A stretch of DNA of 64,000 nucleotides, taken from positions 124,001 through 188,000 of the forward strand of contig NZ_JAAIXY010000006.1 in assembly GCF_010894455.1 (NCBI RefSeq). Reading direction: 5' to 3'. The stretch is from Myxococcus eversor (GTDB taxonomy: Bacteria > Myxococcota > Myxococcia > Myxococcales > Myxococcaceae). A program made the translations under genes and the position numbers. Under the pieces are notes generated by a model. That model saw only the letters and a list, made by a program, of their open reading frames with translations. It was not told the origin of the DNA and did not search any database. Below are positions 38,515 to 46,866 of this stretch, in pieces. Position 1 is the stretch's first letter. Each line of letters begins with the position of its first letter.

Positions 38515-39287
38515 CTGTGCAGGCCCCGCAGGTGGCTGCCTCCATCCACGAAGAGGCTCTCTCCCGTCACCCAGGAGGACTCCTCGGAGCACAGGAAGGC
38601 GACGGCGCGGGCCACGTCCTCGGGCATCCCATGGGCGCGGCCCAGCGGGGTGCGCGCGAGCAGCTCACGGCGCACCGACGGCTCGTCGATGAAGGCGGCG
38701 GCCACGGGCGTGAGGGTGGCGCCCGGCGCGACGACGTTGACGCGGATGCCATGGCGCCCCAGCTCCAGGGCGGCTGAGCGCGACAACTGGGCCAGCGCCG
38801 CCTTGGAGGCGGAGTAGTGGGCGAACCCCTCCGTCGCCACCTCCTGACAAACGGAGGAGACGTTCACCACCGCGCCGGCGCGCTTCTCGGCGATGAGCGC
38901 TCGGGCGAACGTCTTCATCATCAGGAAGGGCCCCTTGAGGTTCACCGCGAGCACGCGGTCCAGCTCCTCCTCGGGCAGGTCCACGAGCAGCGTCAGGGAG
39001 AGCGAGCCCGCGTTGTTCACCAGGATGCCGGGCAGCCCCAAGTGCGCCGTGGCGAACGCGTGAGCCCGGGCAACGTCCTCCGCCCGACACACGTCCCCCG
39101 CGAAAGGCAGGGCGCGAGCACGCCCCTCCGCTTCTCGATTGAGGCGCTCGGCGGCGTCCGCCACCTTCGTCTCGGTTCGTCCGAAAACCAGCACGCTGGT
39201 GCCCTCGCGCATGAGGCGCGAGGCGACAGCCAGACCGATTCCCTGCGCGCCACCCGTGACGATGGCGCTGTTCGAGAGGAGCTTCAC
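38484..39287 (-). CDS. Short-chain dehydrogenase/reductase (SDR)
   Basis: This 267-aa classical SDR with an NAD(P) fold has the cofactor motif TGGAQGIG (11-18), the NNAG motif (91-94), the catalytic Ser in NVSS (144-145) and YSASK (Y158, K162), and the PGATLTPV segment. All catalytic residues are present. The R-T pair after strand 2 (GRTETK) suggests NADP preference, though this is weak. The substrate is unknown. Its stop codon region overlaps the convergent heme-oxygenase-like gene by 31 bp. Confidence 0.92.
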   Translation of the reverse strand: MKLLSNSAIVTGGAQGIGLAVASRLMREGTSVLVFGRTETKVADAAERLNREAEGRARALPFAGDVCRAEDVARAHAFATAHLGLPGILVNNAGSLSLTLLVDLPEEELDRVLAVNLKGPFLMMKTFARALIAEKRAGAVVNVSSVCQEVATEGFAHYSASKAALAQLSRSAALELGRHGIRVNVVAPGATLTPVAAAFIDEPSVRRELLARTPLGRAHGMPEDVARAVAFLCSEESSWVTGESLFVDGGSHLRGLHSYWDTLNPPR

Positions 39288-39369
39288 GGTTCACCCCCGG
39301 GCATCGTGGACCCGGAAGCTAGCAACGGCTCCTCTCGACGAGGATTGTACCGCGGGCCACTGGCCGGAC

Positions 39370-41094
39370 TCAGGCCGCCTCGTCCTCCGACAAGAGGTCC
39401 GCGAAGGGAGAGCTCTCCTCGCCGAGCGCCTTGTAGAGCGCCTCCACCTTCTCCAGCTCGCGCTTGAGCGCCTTGTGGTGGTTGCGGTTCTTCACCAGGC
39501 TCTCGCGGCCGAGCAGCTTGAAGCCCTCGTCGCGGCCCACCTGACGAATCGCCATGCCCAGCACCAGGCCACGGAACGCATCCGCGAGGTCCAAATCCAA
39601 AGGCGCGTTGCGACGGCGCGCCTCCGCGACGAACGCCTGCGCGGCGGCCCGCAGCGCTTCTGGAAGCGGCTTGCTCCCCGGTGCCTGCTCGTAGTCGAGC
39701 GCCCGCGCGACGTGCTTCTCGTGGAGCACCAGCTCTCCACCCGAGACGGCGTGCTCCACCATGGCCAGCGTGTAGGCGCGGCGGACGATGTTGTCGAGCT
39801 GCCGCAGGTTGCCCGGCCACGAGCTGCCGACGAGCAGCCGCTCCGCGTCCTGCGTCACCCGCGCATTGCCTTCCGGCGAGCGCTCGCGGTGGCGGCGGTT
39901 CACCATGTACTGGGCCCAGAGCGGAATCTCGTCCTGGCGCTCCTGCAAGGCCGGCATGCGCACCGGCAGCACGTTGACGCGGTAGTAGAGGTCCTCGCGG
40001 AAGCGGCCCGCGCGAACCTCCGCGTGCAGGTCCGCGTTGGTGCCGATGATGAAGCGCACGTCCGCCTGTCGCTCACCGGTGCCCTCGCCCAGCGGCCGGT
40101 AGCTGCGCGACTCCAGGAGGTGCAGGAGGCCCGCTTGCGCCTTCAGCGACAGCTTGTCGATTTCGTCGATGAACAGCGTGCCGCCATCCGCGCGCGCCAC
40201 GCTGCCGGGCGCGTCTCTCACCGCGCCGGTGAAGGCGCCCTTCTTCCAGCCGAAGAGCTCCGCCATCTGGAGGTCCTCGGGCACCGTCACCAGGTCCAAC
40301 GTCTCGAAGGGCTTGGCGCGACGATTGGAGCGCTCGTGGCACCAGCGCGCCAGCCGCGACTTGCCCGCGCCCGTCGCGCCGCTGATGAGGATGGTTTCAT
40401 CCTGCAACGCGAAGACGCGCAGGATGGGCAACAGCTCCGCCATGGAGCGGCCCACCACGGGCAGGTACTCGTCGACTTCCGGCGTGGCCACGGGCCGCTG
40501 CGGCAGGCCCGCGAGGTACGGCGAGGCCACGTCCGCGAGCAACTGGAGCTGCTCGCCGACATCGCGCCAGACGAACTCCTGCCCCATCGCGGCCAGACAG
40601 TCGGCCTCCAGGGAGATCATCCCCTCGATGCTGCCGCCCGGCGTGCGCAATGGCAGCACACAGACGTGCGTCGCATGGCGCCCCAGGAAGCGCTGGCGGC
40701 TCTCGTTGCTGTGGAAGCCCGCCAGTCCCGGGTCGCCCGTCACGGGAGCATCCGGTGCGTGCGGCTGCACCGTGCCCACGTTGACGTCGATGGACACCGC
40801 GCAGCGGTGCTCGACGACGGCGCGCCACGCCGTGGCCGAGGTGAAGAACGGGGTCCCCACACTCGCATCCGTAATCTCAGTGGCTCCCACATCCAGCGCG
40901 GCGAGGCGACGATAGGCCTCACCGGGGCGCAAGTGGACGATTCCTCGGAGCACTCTGGCGCGGGCTGCGTACCGACTGGACGCAACAGCGTCCTGGGCAA
41001 CGGTCAACATGCGCTTCAGGGTGGTGGCCGCGGCCGTCTCGAAATCCTTCGCCCCCCGCAGCGCGCTCATGAGCTGCGGCATCTCCTCGTGCAT
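39370..41094 (-). CDS. Sigma-54-dependent transcriptional activator with GAF-like sensor
   Basis: This is a 574-aa enhancer-binding protein. Residues about 15-190 form a GAF-like sensor domain. The AAA+ domain has Walker A GATGAGKS (239-246), the sigma-54 contact loop GAFTGA (286-291) and Walker B GGTLFIDE (304-311). The C-terminal part (about 470-574) has no typical Fis-type helix-turn-helix; it reads as a long helical region ending acidic (LLSEDEAA). ATG at 41094 follows GGAGG by 7 bases; an ATG 24 bases upstream is possible. It is divergent from the kinase of the YcaO-TfuA locus across 312 bp. Confidence 0.88.
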   Translation of the reverse strand: MHEEMPQLMSALRGAKDFETAAATTLKRMLTVAQDAVASSRYAARARVLRGIVHLRPGEAYRRLAALDVGATEITDASVGTPFFTSATAWRAVVEHRCAVSIDVNVGTVQPHAPDAPVTGDPGLAGFHSNESRQRFLGRHATHVCVLPLRTPGGSIEGMISLEADCLAAMGQEFVWRDVGEQLQLLADVASPYLAGLPQRPVATPEVDEYLPVVGRSMAELLPILRVFALQDETILISGATGAGKSRLARWCHERSNRRAKPFETLDLVTVPEDLQMAELFGWKKGAFTGAVRDAPGSVARADGGTLFIDEIDKLSLKAQAGLLHLLESRSYRPLGEGTGERQADVRFIIGTNADLHAEVRAGRFREDLYYRVNVLPVRMPALQERQDEIPLWAQYMVNRRHRERSPEGNARVTQDAERLLVGSSWPGNLRQLDNIVRRAYTLAMVEHAVSGGELVLHEKHVARALDYEQAPGSKPLPEALRAAAQAFVAEARRRNAPLDLDLADAFRGLVLGMAIRQVGRDEGFKLLGRESLVKNRNHHKALKRELEKVEALYKALGEESSPFADLLSEDEAA

Positions 41095-41406
41095 CCACTC
41101 GCCTCCGTCCGGTGCCATCCGAGAGTACCCGCCAAGGGCCGCTTCGGAAGGAGGCAGTGTAGCGGAGATGAAGAACGCGGAAGGAGCGGCCCCTCCTTCC
41201 GCGTTCCCGAACTCGCTGACGGCTGGGCGCCCGGTTGCTCGCGACGCCACGCGAAAGCACCATGCGTGGTTCATGCCAAAACCACGTTTCACGTCTTTTC
41301 AGGGGTTTGAAGCGACAGGGGGGCTCTGGAGGCCCGAAAGTGCGTCCAAGTGGAACGCAGCCGCGTCCAGATGCAACGCAGATGGGACGTGCCAGGGGGT
41401 GTCGCT
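41095..41406. promoter_or_regulatory. 312-bp divergent regulatory region
   Basis: This gap lies between the sigma-54 activator and the giant kinase, transcribed in opposite directions. No RNA gene or small ORF is convincing. I looked for a -24/-12 sigma-54 element (GG-N10-GC) and found no good match on either strand, so the promoters remain unplaced. Confidence 0.35.
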
Positions 41407-44400
41407 ATGCTCAACCCCTCTATGAACGCGCCAGCGAGACTCCCAGAGGTGCCTGGCGTGGGAGCGAAAATCGGTCCCTACGAGCTGCTCGAGGTGCTCG
41501 GCCAGGGAGGCATGGGAGTCGTCTATCGGGGGTGGAATCCGGAGTCCGGCGAGGCGGTGGCCGTCAAGACGGTGCGTGCGGCCACCGAGGTGCCGCTGGC
41601 CAGCATCCGTCGTGAAATCCATGCGTTGCGACGCCTCAGACACCCTGGAGTCGTACGCATCGTCGCGGAGGGCGTGGCGGGGGGATTGCCCTGGTACGCC
41701 ATGGAATTGCTCCGCGGACAGACGCTCCGAGGGGCCTCTTCCACTTCCCCCGGCCCACTGGCTGCGTCCCGGTTGAACGCAACGCTCACCCTGGCGCGGA
41801 GGTTGTGCTCGGCCCTGTCCTTCCTCCACGCCAACGGCCTGGTGCATCGAGATCTGAAGCCGGAGAACGTCTTCCTGCGTCCTGATGGGACGCCGGTGCT
41901 GGTGGACTTCGGAATCGCCGCGCGGTTCGGCGGCTCGCGGGGTCGGGAGACGCTGGAGGTGAGCGGCGCCGTGGTGGGGAGCGACACGTACATGGCGCCG
42001 GAGCAGCTCCGGGGCGACTACGTGGACGCCCGCGCGGACCTCTACGCCCTGGGCTGCATGCTCTACGAGCAGCTCACGGGACGTCCGCCCTTCATCCCCG
42101 GCCGAGAGGGACCGCTGCCCCACCAGCACCTGCACCTGGCCCCGGTCCCCCCATCTCTGCGCGTGGAGGGGGTGCCCGCCGAGTTGGAGGTGCTCGTGCT
42201 GCGGCTGCTCGCCAAGCGTCCCCAGGACAGGCCGGGCTACGCGGAGGACGTGTCGTCCGCGCTGGAGGCGCTGGGCGCGGAGGAAGGCGAGGAGGGCGCC
42301 ACCACCATGCCCCGCACGCCGGCCTACCTCTACCGTCCGGATCTGGCCGGGCGCGGAGGCGAGCTGGGGCGACTGACGGCGGCGCTGGACGCGGCGGCGC
42401 GAGGCCAGGGGGGTCGGGTCTTCCTCGGCGGAGAAAGCGGTGCGGGCAAGACGCGCCTGGCGCTGGAGCTGGCGTCGGAGGCCGGCTGGCGGCGCATGAC
42501 GGTGGTGGCGGGCGAGTGCGTCCCGGTGGCCACGGGCGGCGCGGACCTGCACGCCTCGCCCCTCCATCCGCTGCGTCCGCTGCTGCTGGCGGTGGCGGAC
42601 CGGTGCAACGAGCGAGGCGCCGCCGAAGCGGAGCGACTGCTGGGCCCGCGTGGACGCGTACTCGCCGCGTATGAGCCGTCGCTGATCCAACTCCCTGGCC
42701 AGCGCGAGCAACCGGAGCCCCCGCCCCTGCCCGCTCCGGAGGCGCGCTCGCGCGTGCTGGCGGCGCTGCGCGAGACGCTGCGGGCCTTCGCGGAGGCGCA
42801 GCCGTTGTTGCTGGTGCTCGATGACCTCCAGTGGGCGGATGAGCTGACGCTGAGCTTCCTCCTGGAGCTGGACGCGCGACACCTGGCGTCGCGCCCCGTG
42901 CTGCTCGTCGGCACGTATCGGATGGATGAGATGGGGGCGGCCCTGCGCGCGGTGGTGGGCGCGCCGGACGCGGTGAGCGTGGAGGTGGGCCGGCTGGATG
43001 CCACCAGCGCGGGGAAGATGGTGCGCGGCATGCTGGCGCTGCGCGAGGTGCCCGGCCCCTTCGTCGACGCGCTGGTGCGCGAGACGAGCGGCAACCCCTT
43101 CTTCATCGCCGAGTACCTGCGCGCCGCCATCGACGCCGGCCTGCTCTTCCGCGCGCCCTCCGGTGAGTGGCTCTTCGAAGCGGGCGGCAGCGCGGGCAGC
43201 CGTCCCCTGCCCCTGCCGGGCAGCATCGCCGAGCTCATCGAGCGAAGGCTGTCCGACCTGGGCCCGGATGGCCGCGTGCTGGCGGAGGTGGCGTCGGTGC
43301 TGGGACGCGAGCTGGACGGAGAGCTGCTGCTCGCCACCGCCGCGCTGCCGGAGAGCGCGGGCCTGGAGGCGGTGGAGGAGCTGCGCCGTCGGCAGGTGCT
43401 GGAGGAGTCCGGCGGCGGGCGCCTGCGCTTCGTCCACGACAAGCTGCGCGAGGTCGCCTACGCGCGCATCGACCCCGAGCCGCGCCGCGTGCTGCATCAC
43501 CGCTGCGCCCAGGGGCTGGAGCTGCGCCAGGCGGGCGCGTCGACGGGACTGACACCTCATGCGGCGGGGCTCGCCCACCACTGGTCTCGCGCCGGCGTGC
43601 CGGGCCGCGCCAGTGTGTGGTTCTCGCGCGCGGGTGACTCGGCGCGCGCGGCCTACGCCAACGGCGACGCGATAACCTTCTACGAGGCCGCCATCCGCGA
43701 GGCCGCGGCGTCCGACAGGAACGCGGACGCGTCCGACGTGGACGCGAGCATGTTGGCGTTGGACGCCGTCTGGGAGGGATTGGGCGAGGTGCTCGCGCTC
43801 ACCGGGCGACAGGACGACGCACGGCGGGCCTTCCTGGAGGCCCTGGCACGGATTGAGCAAAGCCAGCGTGTCCATCGCGCCAACGTGCTGCGGAAGGTGG
43901 GCAAGTCCTTGCAGACGCACCATCAGAACGAGGAAGCGCTGCGCGTCTATGCCCGGGCTCAAGTCGAGCTGGGCCCGATGCCCGACAGCGTCTCCTCCGC
44001 CCCCGGCCAGGTGGAAGCCGCGTGGTGGCATGAGTGGGTGCAACTGCAGGGCGAGCGAATCACGGTCCACTACTGGCTGGCCCAGCTCGACGAGATGCGG
44101 GCCCTGGTGGAGGGCGTGCGCCCGGTGATGCGGGCCCATGGCACGCCCCTGCAACGCGCGCGCTTCTTCAACTCGCTGGTACAGATGCAACTGCGCAGCG
44201 AACGCTATCAAGCATCGACGGAGACCGTGGCCCACGCCCGGGCCTACGCGGAAGCCGCGTTGGAGGCAGAGGGGGACGCGGAGCACGCGGGAGCCCGGTG
44301 CGTGGTCGCCATGGTGTTGCTCTTCCATGGCGCCCTGGATGAAGCGCAGTCCTGGATGGAGCAGGCGCTCAAGGGCGCCGAGCGACTGGGAGACGTGACG

Positions 44401-44877
44401 TTGCAGACGCGGTGCCTCAGCTACCTCACCGTCATCCTGCGGCTGAGAGGTCAGGTGGCCGCCGCGAGCGAGACGACGACGCGAACCCTGGAGCTGGCCA
44501 CCCGCTCCGGCATGGTCGACTACCTGGGCGCGGCGCATGCCCACCGGGCCTGGGTGGCCTCGCGAGCCGGAGACACCGTGCTGGCACATGAAGCCGCCAC
44601 CGAGGCGCTGCGCCTGTGGCAGCCGCTCTCGCTCGTGTATCCCTTCCAGTGGATGGCGCGATGGCCCCTGCTCGCCGTGGAGTTGGAGGCAGGCCGACTG
44701 CCCGAGGCCCTGGAGCACGCCCGCGCGCTGCTCGCCAGTCATCAGCAGCGGCTCCCCGACGCGCTCACCTGGCCGCTGTCGGCGGCGCTGGAGCACCACG
44801 ACGCTCATCGCCTGGAGGAAGCGCGGGCGACGTTGCGACAGGCGTGTGAGTCAGCGCTGCGACTCTGCTATCTGTGA
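41407..44877 (+). CDS. Ser/Thr protein kinase fused to AAA-type ATPase and TPR region
   Basis: This is a 1156-aa signalling protein. Residues 24-290 are a complete Hanks-type kinase: LGQGGMGVVYRG, VAVK (K54), HRDLKPEN (147-154), DFG (167-169), APEQ. A STAND/AAA ATPase module follows, with Walker A GESGAGKT (about 342-349) and Walker B LLLVLDDLQWAD (about 467). The rest (about 700-1156) is TPR-like helices. No transmembrane segment is evident. ATG at 41407 is preceded by AGGGGGTG; ATG at 41422 is an alternative. It lies 67 bp before the 218-aa gene of the YcaO-TfuA set. Confidence 0.92.
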   Translation: MLNPSMNAPARLPEVPGVGAKIGPYELLEVLGQGGMGVVYRGWNPESGEAVAVKTVRAATEVPLASIRREIHALRRLRHPGVVRIVAEGVAGGLPWYAMELLRGQTLRGASSTSPGPLAASRLNATLTLARRLCSALSFLHANGLVHRDLKPENVFLRPDGTPVLVDFGIAARFGGSRGRETLEVSGAVVGSDTYMAPEQLRGDYVDARADLYALGCMLYEQLTGRPPFIPGREGPLPHQHLHLAPVPPSLRVEGVPAELEVLVLRLLAKRPQDRPGYAEDVSSALEALGAEEGEEGATTMPRTPAYLYRPDLAGRGGELGRLTAALDAAARGQGGRVFLGGESGAGKTRLALELASEAGWRRMTVVAGECVPVATGGADLHASPLHPLRPLLLAVADRCNERGAAEAERLLGPRGRVLAAYEPSLIQLPGQREQPEPPPLPAPEARSRVLAALRETLRAFAEAQPLLLVLDDLQWADELTLSFLLELDARHLASRPVLLVGTYRMDEMGAALRAVVGAPDAVSVEVGRLDATSAGKMVRGMLALREVPGPFVDALVRETSGNPFFIAEYLRAAIDAGLLFRAPSGEWLFEAGGSAGSRPLPLPGSIAELIERRLSDLGPDGRVLAEVASVLGRELDGELLLATAALPESAGLEAVEELRRRQVLEESGGGRLRFVHDKLREVAYARIDPEPRRVLHHRCAQGLELRQAGASTGLTPHAAGLAHHWSRAGVPGRASVWFSRAGDSARAAYANGDAITFYEAAIREAAASDRNADASDVDASMLALDAVWEGLGEVLALTGRQDDARRAFLEALARIEQSQRVHRANVLRKVGKSLQTHHQNEEALRVYARAQVELGPMPDSVSSAPGQVEAAWWHEWVQLQGERITVHYWLAQLDEMRALVEGVRPVMRAHGTPLQRARFFNSLVQMQLRSERYQASTETVAHARAYAEAALEAEGDAEHAGARCVVAMVLLFHGALDEAQSWMEQALKGAERLGDVTLQTRCLSYLTVILRLRGQVAAASETTTRTLELATRSGMVDYLGAAHAHRAWVASRAGDTVLAHEAATEALRLWQPLSLVYPFQWMARWPLLAVELEAGRLPEALEHARALLASHQQRLPDALTWPLSAALEHHDAHRLEEARATLRQACESALRLCYL

Positions 44878-44944
44878 CGGCTCGACCGACGTGCTCCTTC
44901 TCTCGTCGCGGGCGTCAGGCCCGTGGCCCATTCCCGAGGTGCGC

Positions 44945-45601
44945 ATGGCAGGCAAGTACTCGTATTTCTTCTTCAAGCCCGACCGCGTGACCATCCTGGA
45001 GGGCTTCACCACCAAGCTCACGGTGTGGGGCGTCCCCACGGACAACCCCCAAACCCTGGAGAACGTGACGGACCGGATGGCCTTCGGCGTCGAGTCCGGA
45101 GATGGCTCCATCGCCATCTATCAGCCCGACCCGTCCCTCGTGGAGGTCTCCGGCGTCACGGCCAACACGAAGCCCTCGTTCGTCGTCGCCACGCCAAGGT
45201 CCAAGGACGGCACGTTCCCGGACATCAAGGCTCGCGCCGAATGCACCGTGGACCAGGCGGACCTCCTCATCTACGCGCCCGATGGGAACGTCTACTGGGT
45301 GAAGCCGGAGCAGTGGCAGAACGCCGAGAAGATTCCCATCGACAGCAAGAGCCTGAGCAGTGCCCTGAAGCCGCTGCTCGAGAACGAAGCCGTCGTGGCC
45401 AACATCCCCGAGCGTGTGGATTCCACCGCGTCGCGCGAGGGCCGCGTCCACGAGAGCCCGGACGCCAGGGCCGAGCCCATCACCTGCTTCCTGCTCAACC
45501 TCAACAGCATCCTCCTGAGCTACACGCCGGGCGCGCAGCTCAGGCCGCTGGAGCAGGACCCCTCCGCACGTCCCTCCACCAACACCGACAGCCAGCCTTG
45601 A
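44945..45601 (+). CDS. Unknown 218-aa protein encoded with YcaO and TfuA
   Basis: This protein has no signal peptide or membrane helix. Residues 1-125 look beta-rich (YSYFFFKPDRVTILEGF, TKLTVWGVPTDN, DGSIAIYQPDPSLVEVSGV, ADLLIYAPDGNVYWVKP), reminiscent of an Ig-like or jelly-roll fold. Residues about 160-218 are polar with a hydrophobic insert (ITCFLLNLNSILLSYTPG). No family is recognised. ATG at 44945 follows GAGGTG. Its stop overlaps the YcaO start (TGATG), so it is coupled to the modification enzymes and could be their substrate, a docking protein or a partner; this is inference. Confidence 0.75.
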   Translation: MAGKYSYFFFKPDRVTILEGFTTKLTVWGVPTDNPQTLENVTDRMAFGVESGDGSIAIYQPDPSLVEVSGVTANTKPSFVVATPRSKDGTFPDIKARAECTVDQADLLIYAPDGNVYWVKPEQWQNAEKIPIDSKSLSSALKPLLENEAVVANIPERVDSTASREGRVHESPDARAEPITCFLLNLNSILLSYTPGAQLRPLEQDPSARPSTNTDSQP

Positions 45602-46866
45602 TGCGCACCGCCGCCCCCGACTCCACCCCCCCCGCGGCCTCCTCCGGGACGACCAAGCCGTTCCGGCATGGAACACACCGGGTGATGTCGCCCGAAGAGA
45701 CGCTGGAGCGCGTGCAGCGGCTCATGCCCGTCATGGGCATCACCCGCATCGCGAACGTCACGGGGTTGGACACGATTGGAATCCCCGTCGTCATGGTGAC
45801 GCGGCCCAATGCGCGCTCGCTGGCGGTATCCCAGGGGAAGGGCCTCACGCTCGCGGCGGCGAAGGCGTCCGGGGTGATGGAGTCCGTCGAGGGCTACCAT
45901 GCCGAGCACATCTCGCTGCCGCTGAAGCTGGCCACGTACAACGAGCTGCGCTTCCGCTCGCCCGTCATCGACGTGACGGGGCTGCCGCGCCTGTCGGTGA
46001 GCCTGTTCCATCCCAACTGGCGCATGCTCTGGGTGGAGGGCGTGGACCTGCTGGGCAACGGTCCCCTGTGGGTGCCGTTCGACATGGTGCACACCGACTT
46101 CACGCTGCCGCTTCCCACCGGCAGTGGCGCGTTCCTCATGAGCAGCAATGGACTGGCTTCGGGGAATCACCTCCTCGAAGCGACGCTCCATGGACTGTGC
46201 GAGGTGGTGGAGCGTGACGCCACCGCGCTCTGGTACGCCCGAGGTGAGCGGCGGCAGGCCGGCACCCGGCTGGACCTGGGCACCGTGGATGATGTCGCCT
46301 GCCGCGAGGTGCTGGAGACCTACGAGCGCGCGGGCGTGGCAGTGGGGGTCTGGGAGACGACGAGCGATGTCGGGGTGCCCGCCTTCAGTTGCTACATCGT
46401 CGACCGGGAGCCGGAGCCCTTGCGCCCCGTCGCGGTGGCGGGCGGCATGGGCTGTCATCCCTCTCGCGGCGTGGCGCTGCTGCGCGCGCTGACGGAGGCG
46501 GCGCAGAGCCGGCTCACGCGCATCAGCGGGGCTCGGGATGACCTGCACCGCAAGGCATACGAGGACGCGCGGGAAGGTGTCGCGGCGGAGCGGCTCCGGA
46601 CCCGGCTGCGCGAGGAGACACCGGTGCGCCGCTTCCAGGACGCGCCTCATCAGGATGCGGAGACGTTTGAAGAGGACCTCGCGTGGGTGCTGGCGAGGCT
46701 GCTCGCGGTGAGAGTGACTCAGGTGGTCGCGGTGGATTTGACGAAGCCGGAGCTGGGGCTGCCCGTGGTGCGAGTGGTGGTGCCGGGACTGGAGCCCACG
46801 CATGAGGCGCCGGGCTATGTGCCGGGAGCGCGCGCCCAGCGAGCGATGCGAGGGGACGGGACATGA
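45601..46866 (+). CDS. YcaO family ATP-dependent cyclodehydratase/thioamidase
   Basis: YcaO enzymes phosphorylate peptide-backbone amides with ATP to form azolines, amidines or, with TfuA, thioamides. The 421-aa protein keeps the ATP-binding signatures: GKGLTLAAAKASGVMESVEGY (E94, E97), LHGLCEVVERDA (E201, E204) and LLRALTEAAQSRLTRISGARDD. So it looks catalytically intact. The N-terminal 28 residues are disordered. It is coupled to the 218-aa gene upstream (TGATG) and to tfuA downstream (4-base overlap). There is no recognisable RiPP recognition element fused to it. Confidence 0.92.
   Translation: MRTAAPDSTPPAASSGTTKPFRHGTHRVMSPEETLERVQRLMPVMGITRIANVTGLDTIGIPVVMVTRPNARSLAVSQGKGLTLAAAKASGVMESVEGYHAEHISLPLKLATYNELRFRSPVIDVTGLPRLSVSLFHPNWRMLWVEGVDLLGNGPLWVPFDMVHTDFTLPLPTGSGAFLMSSNGLASGNHLLEATLHGLCEVVERDATALWYARGERRQAGTRLDLGTVDDVACREVLETYERAGVAVGVWETTSDVGVPAFSCYIVDREPEPLRPVAVAGGMGCHPSRGVALLRALTEAAQSRLTRISGARDDLHRKAYEDAREGVAAERLRTRLREETPVRRFQDAPHQDAETFEEDLAWVLARLLAVRVTQVVAVDLTKPELGLPVVRVVVPGLEPTHEAPGYVPGARAQRAMRGDGT

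Noticed and set aside
41095..41406. Sigma-54 (-24/-12) promoter between the activator and kinase
   Set aside because: I found no good GG-N10-GC element on either strand, despite the sigma-54 activator next to it.
41299..44808. Minus-strand open frame of 1169 codons opposite the kinase
   Set aside because: It has Gln/Arg/His-rich shadow composition and no motif, while the plus strand has complete kinase and ATPase signatures.
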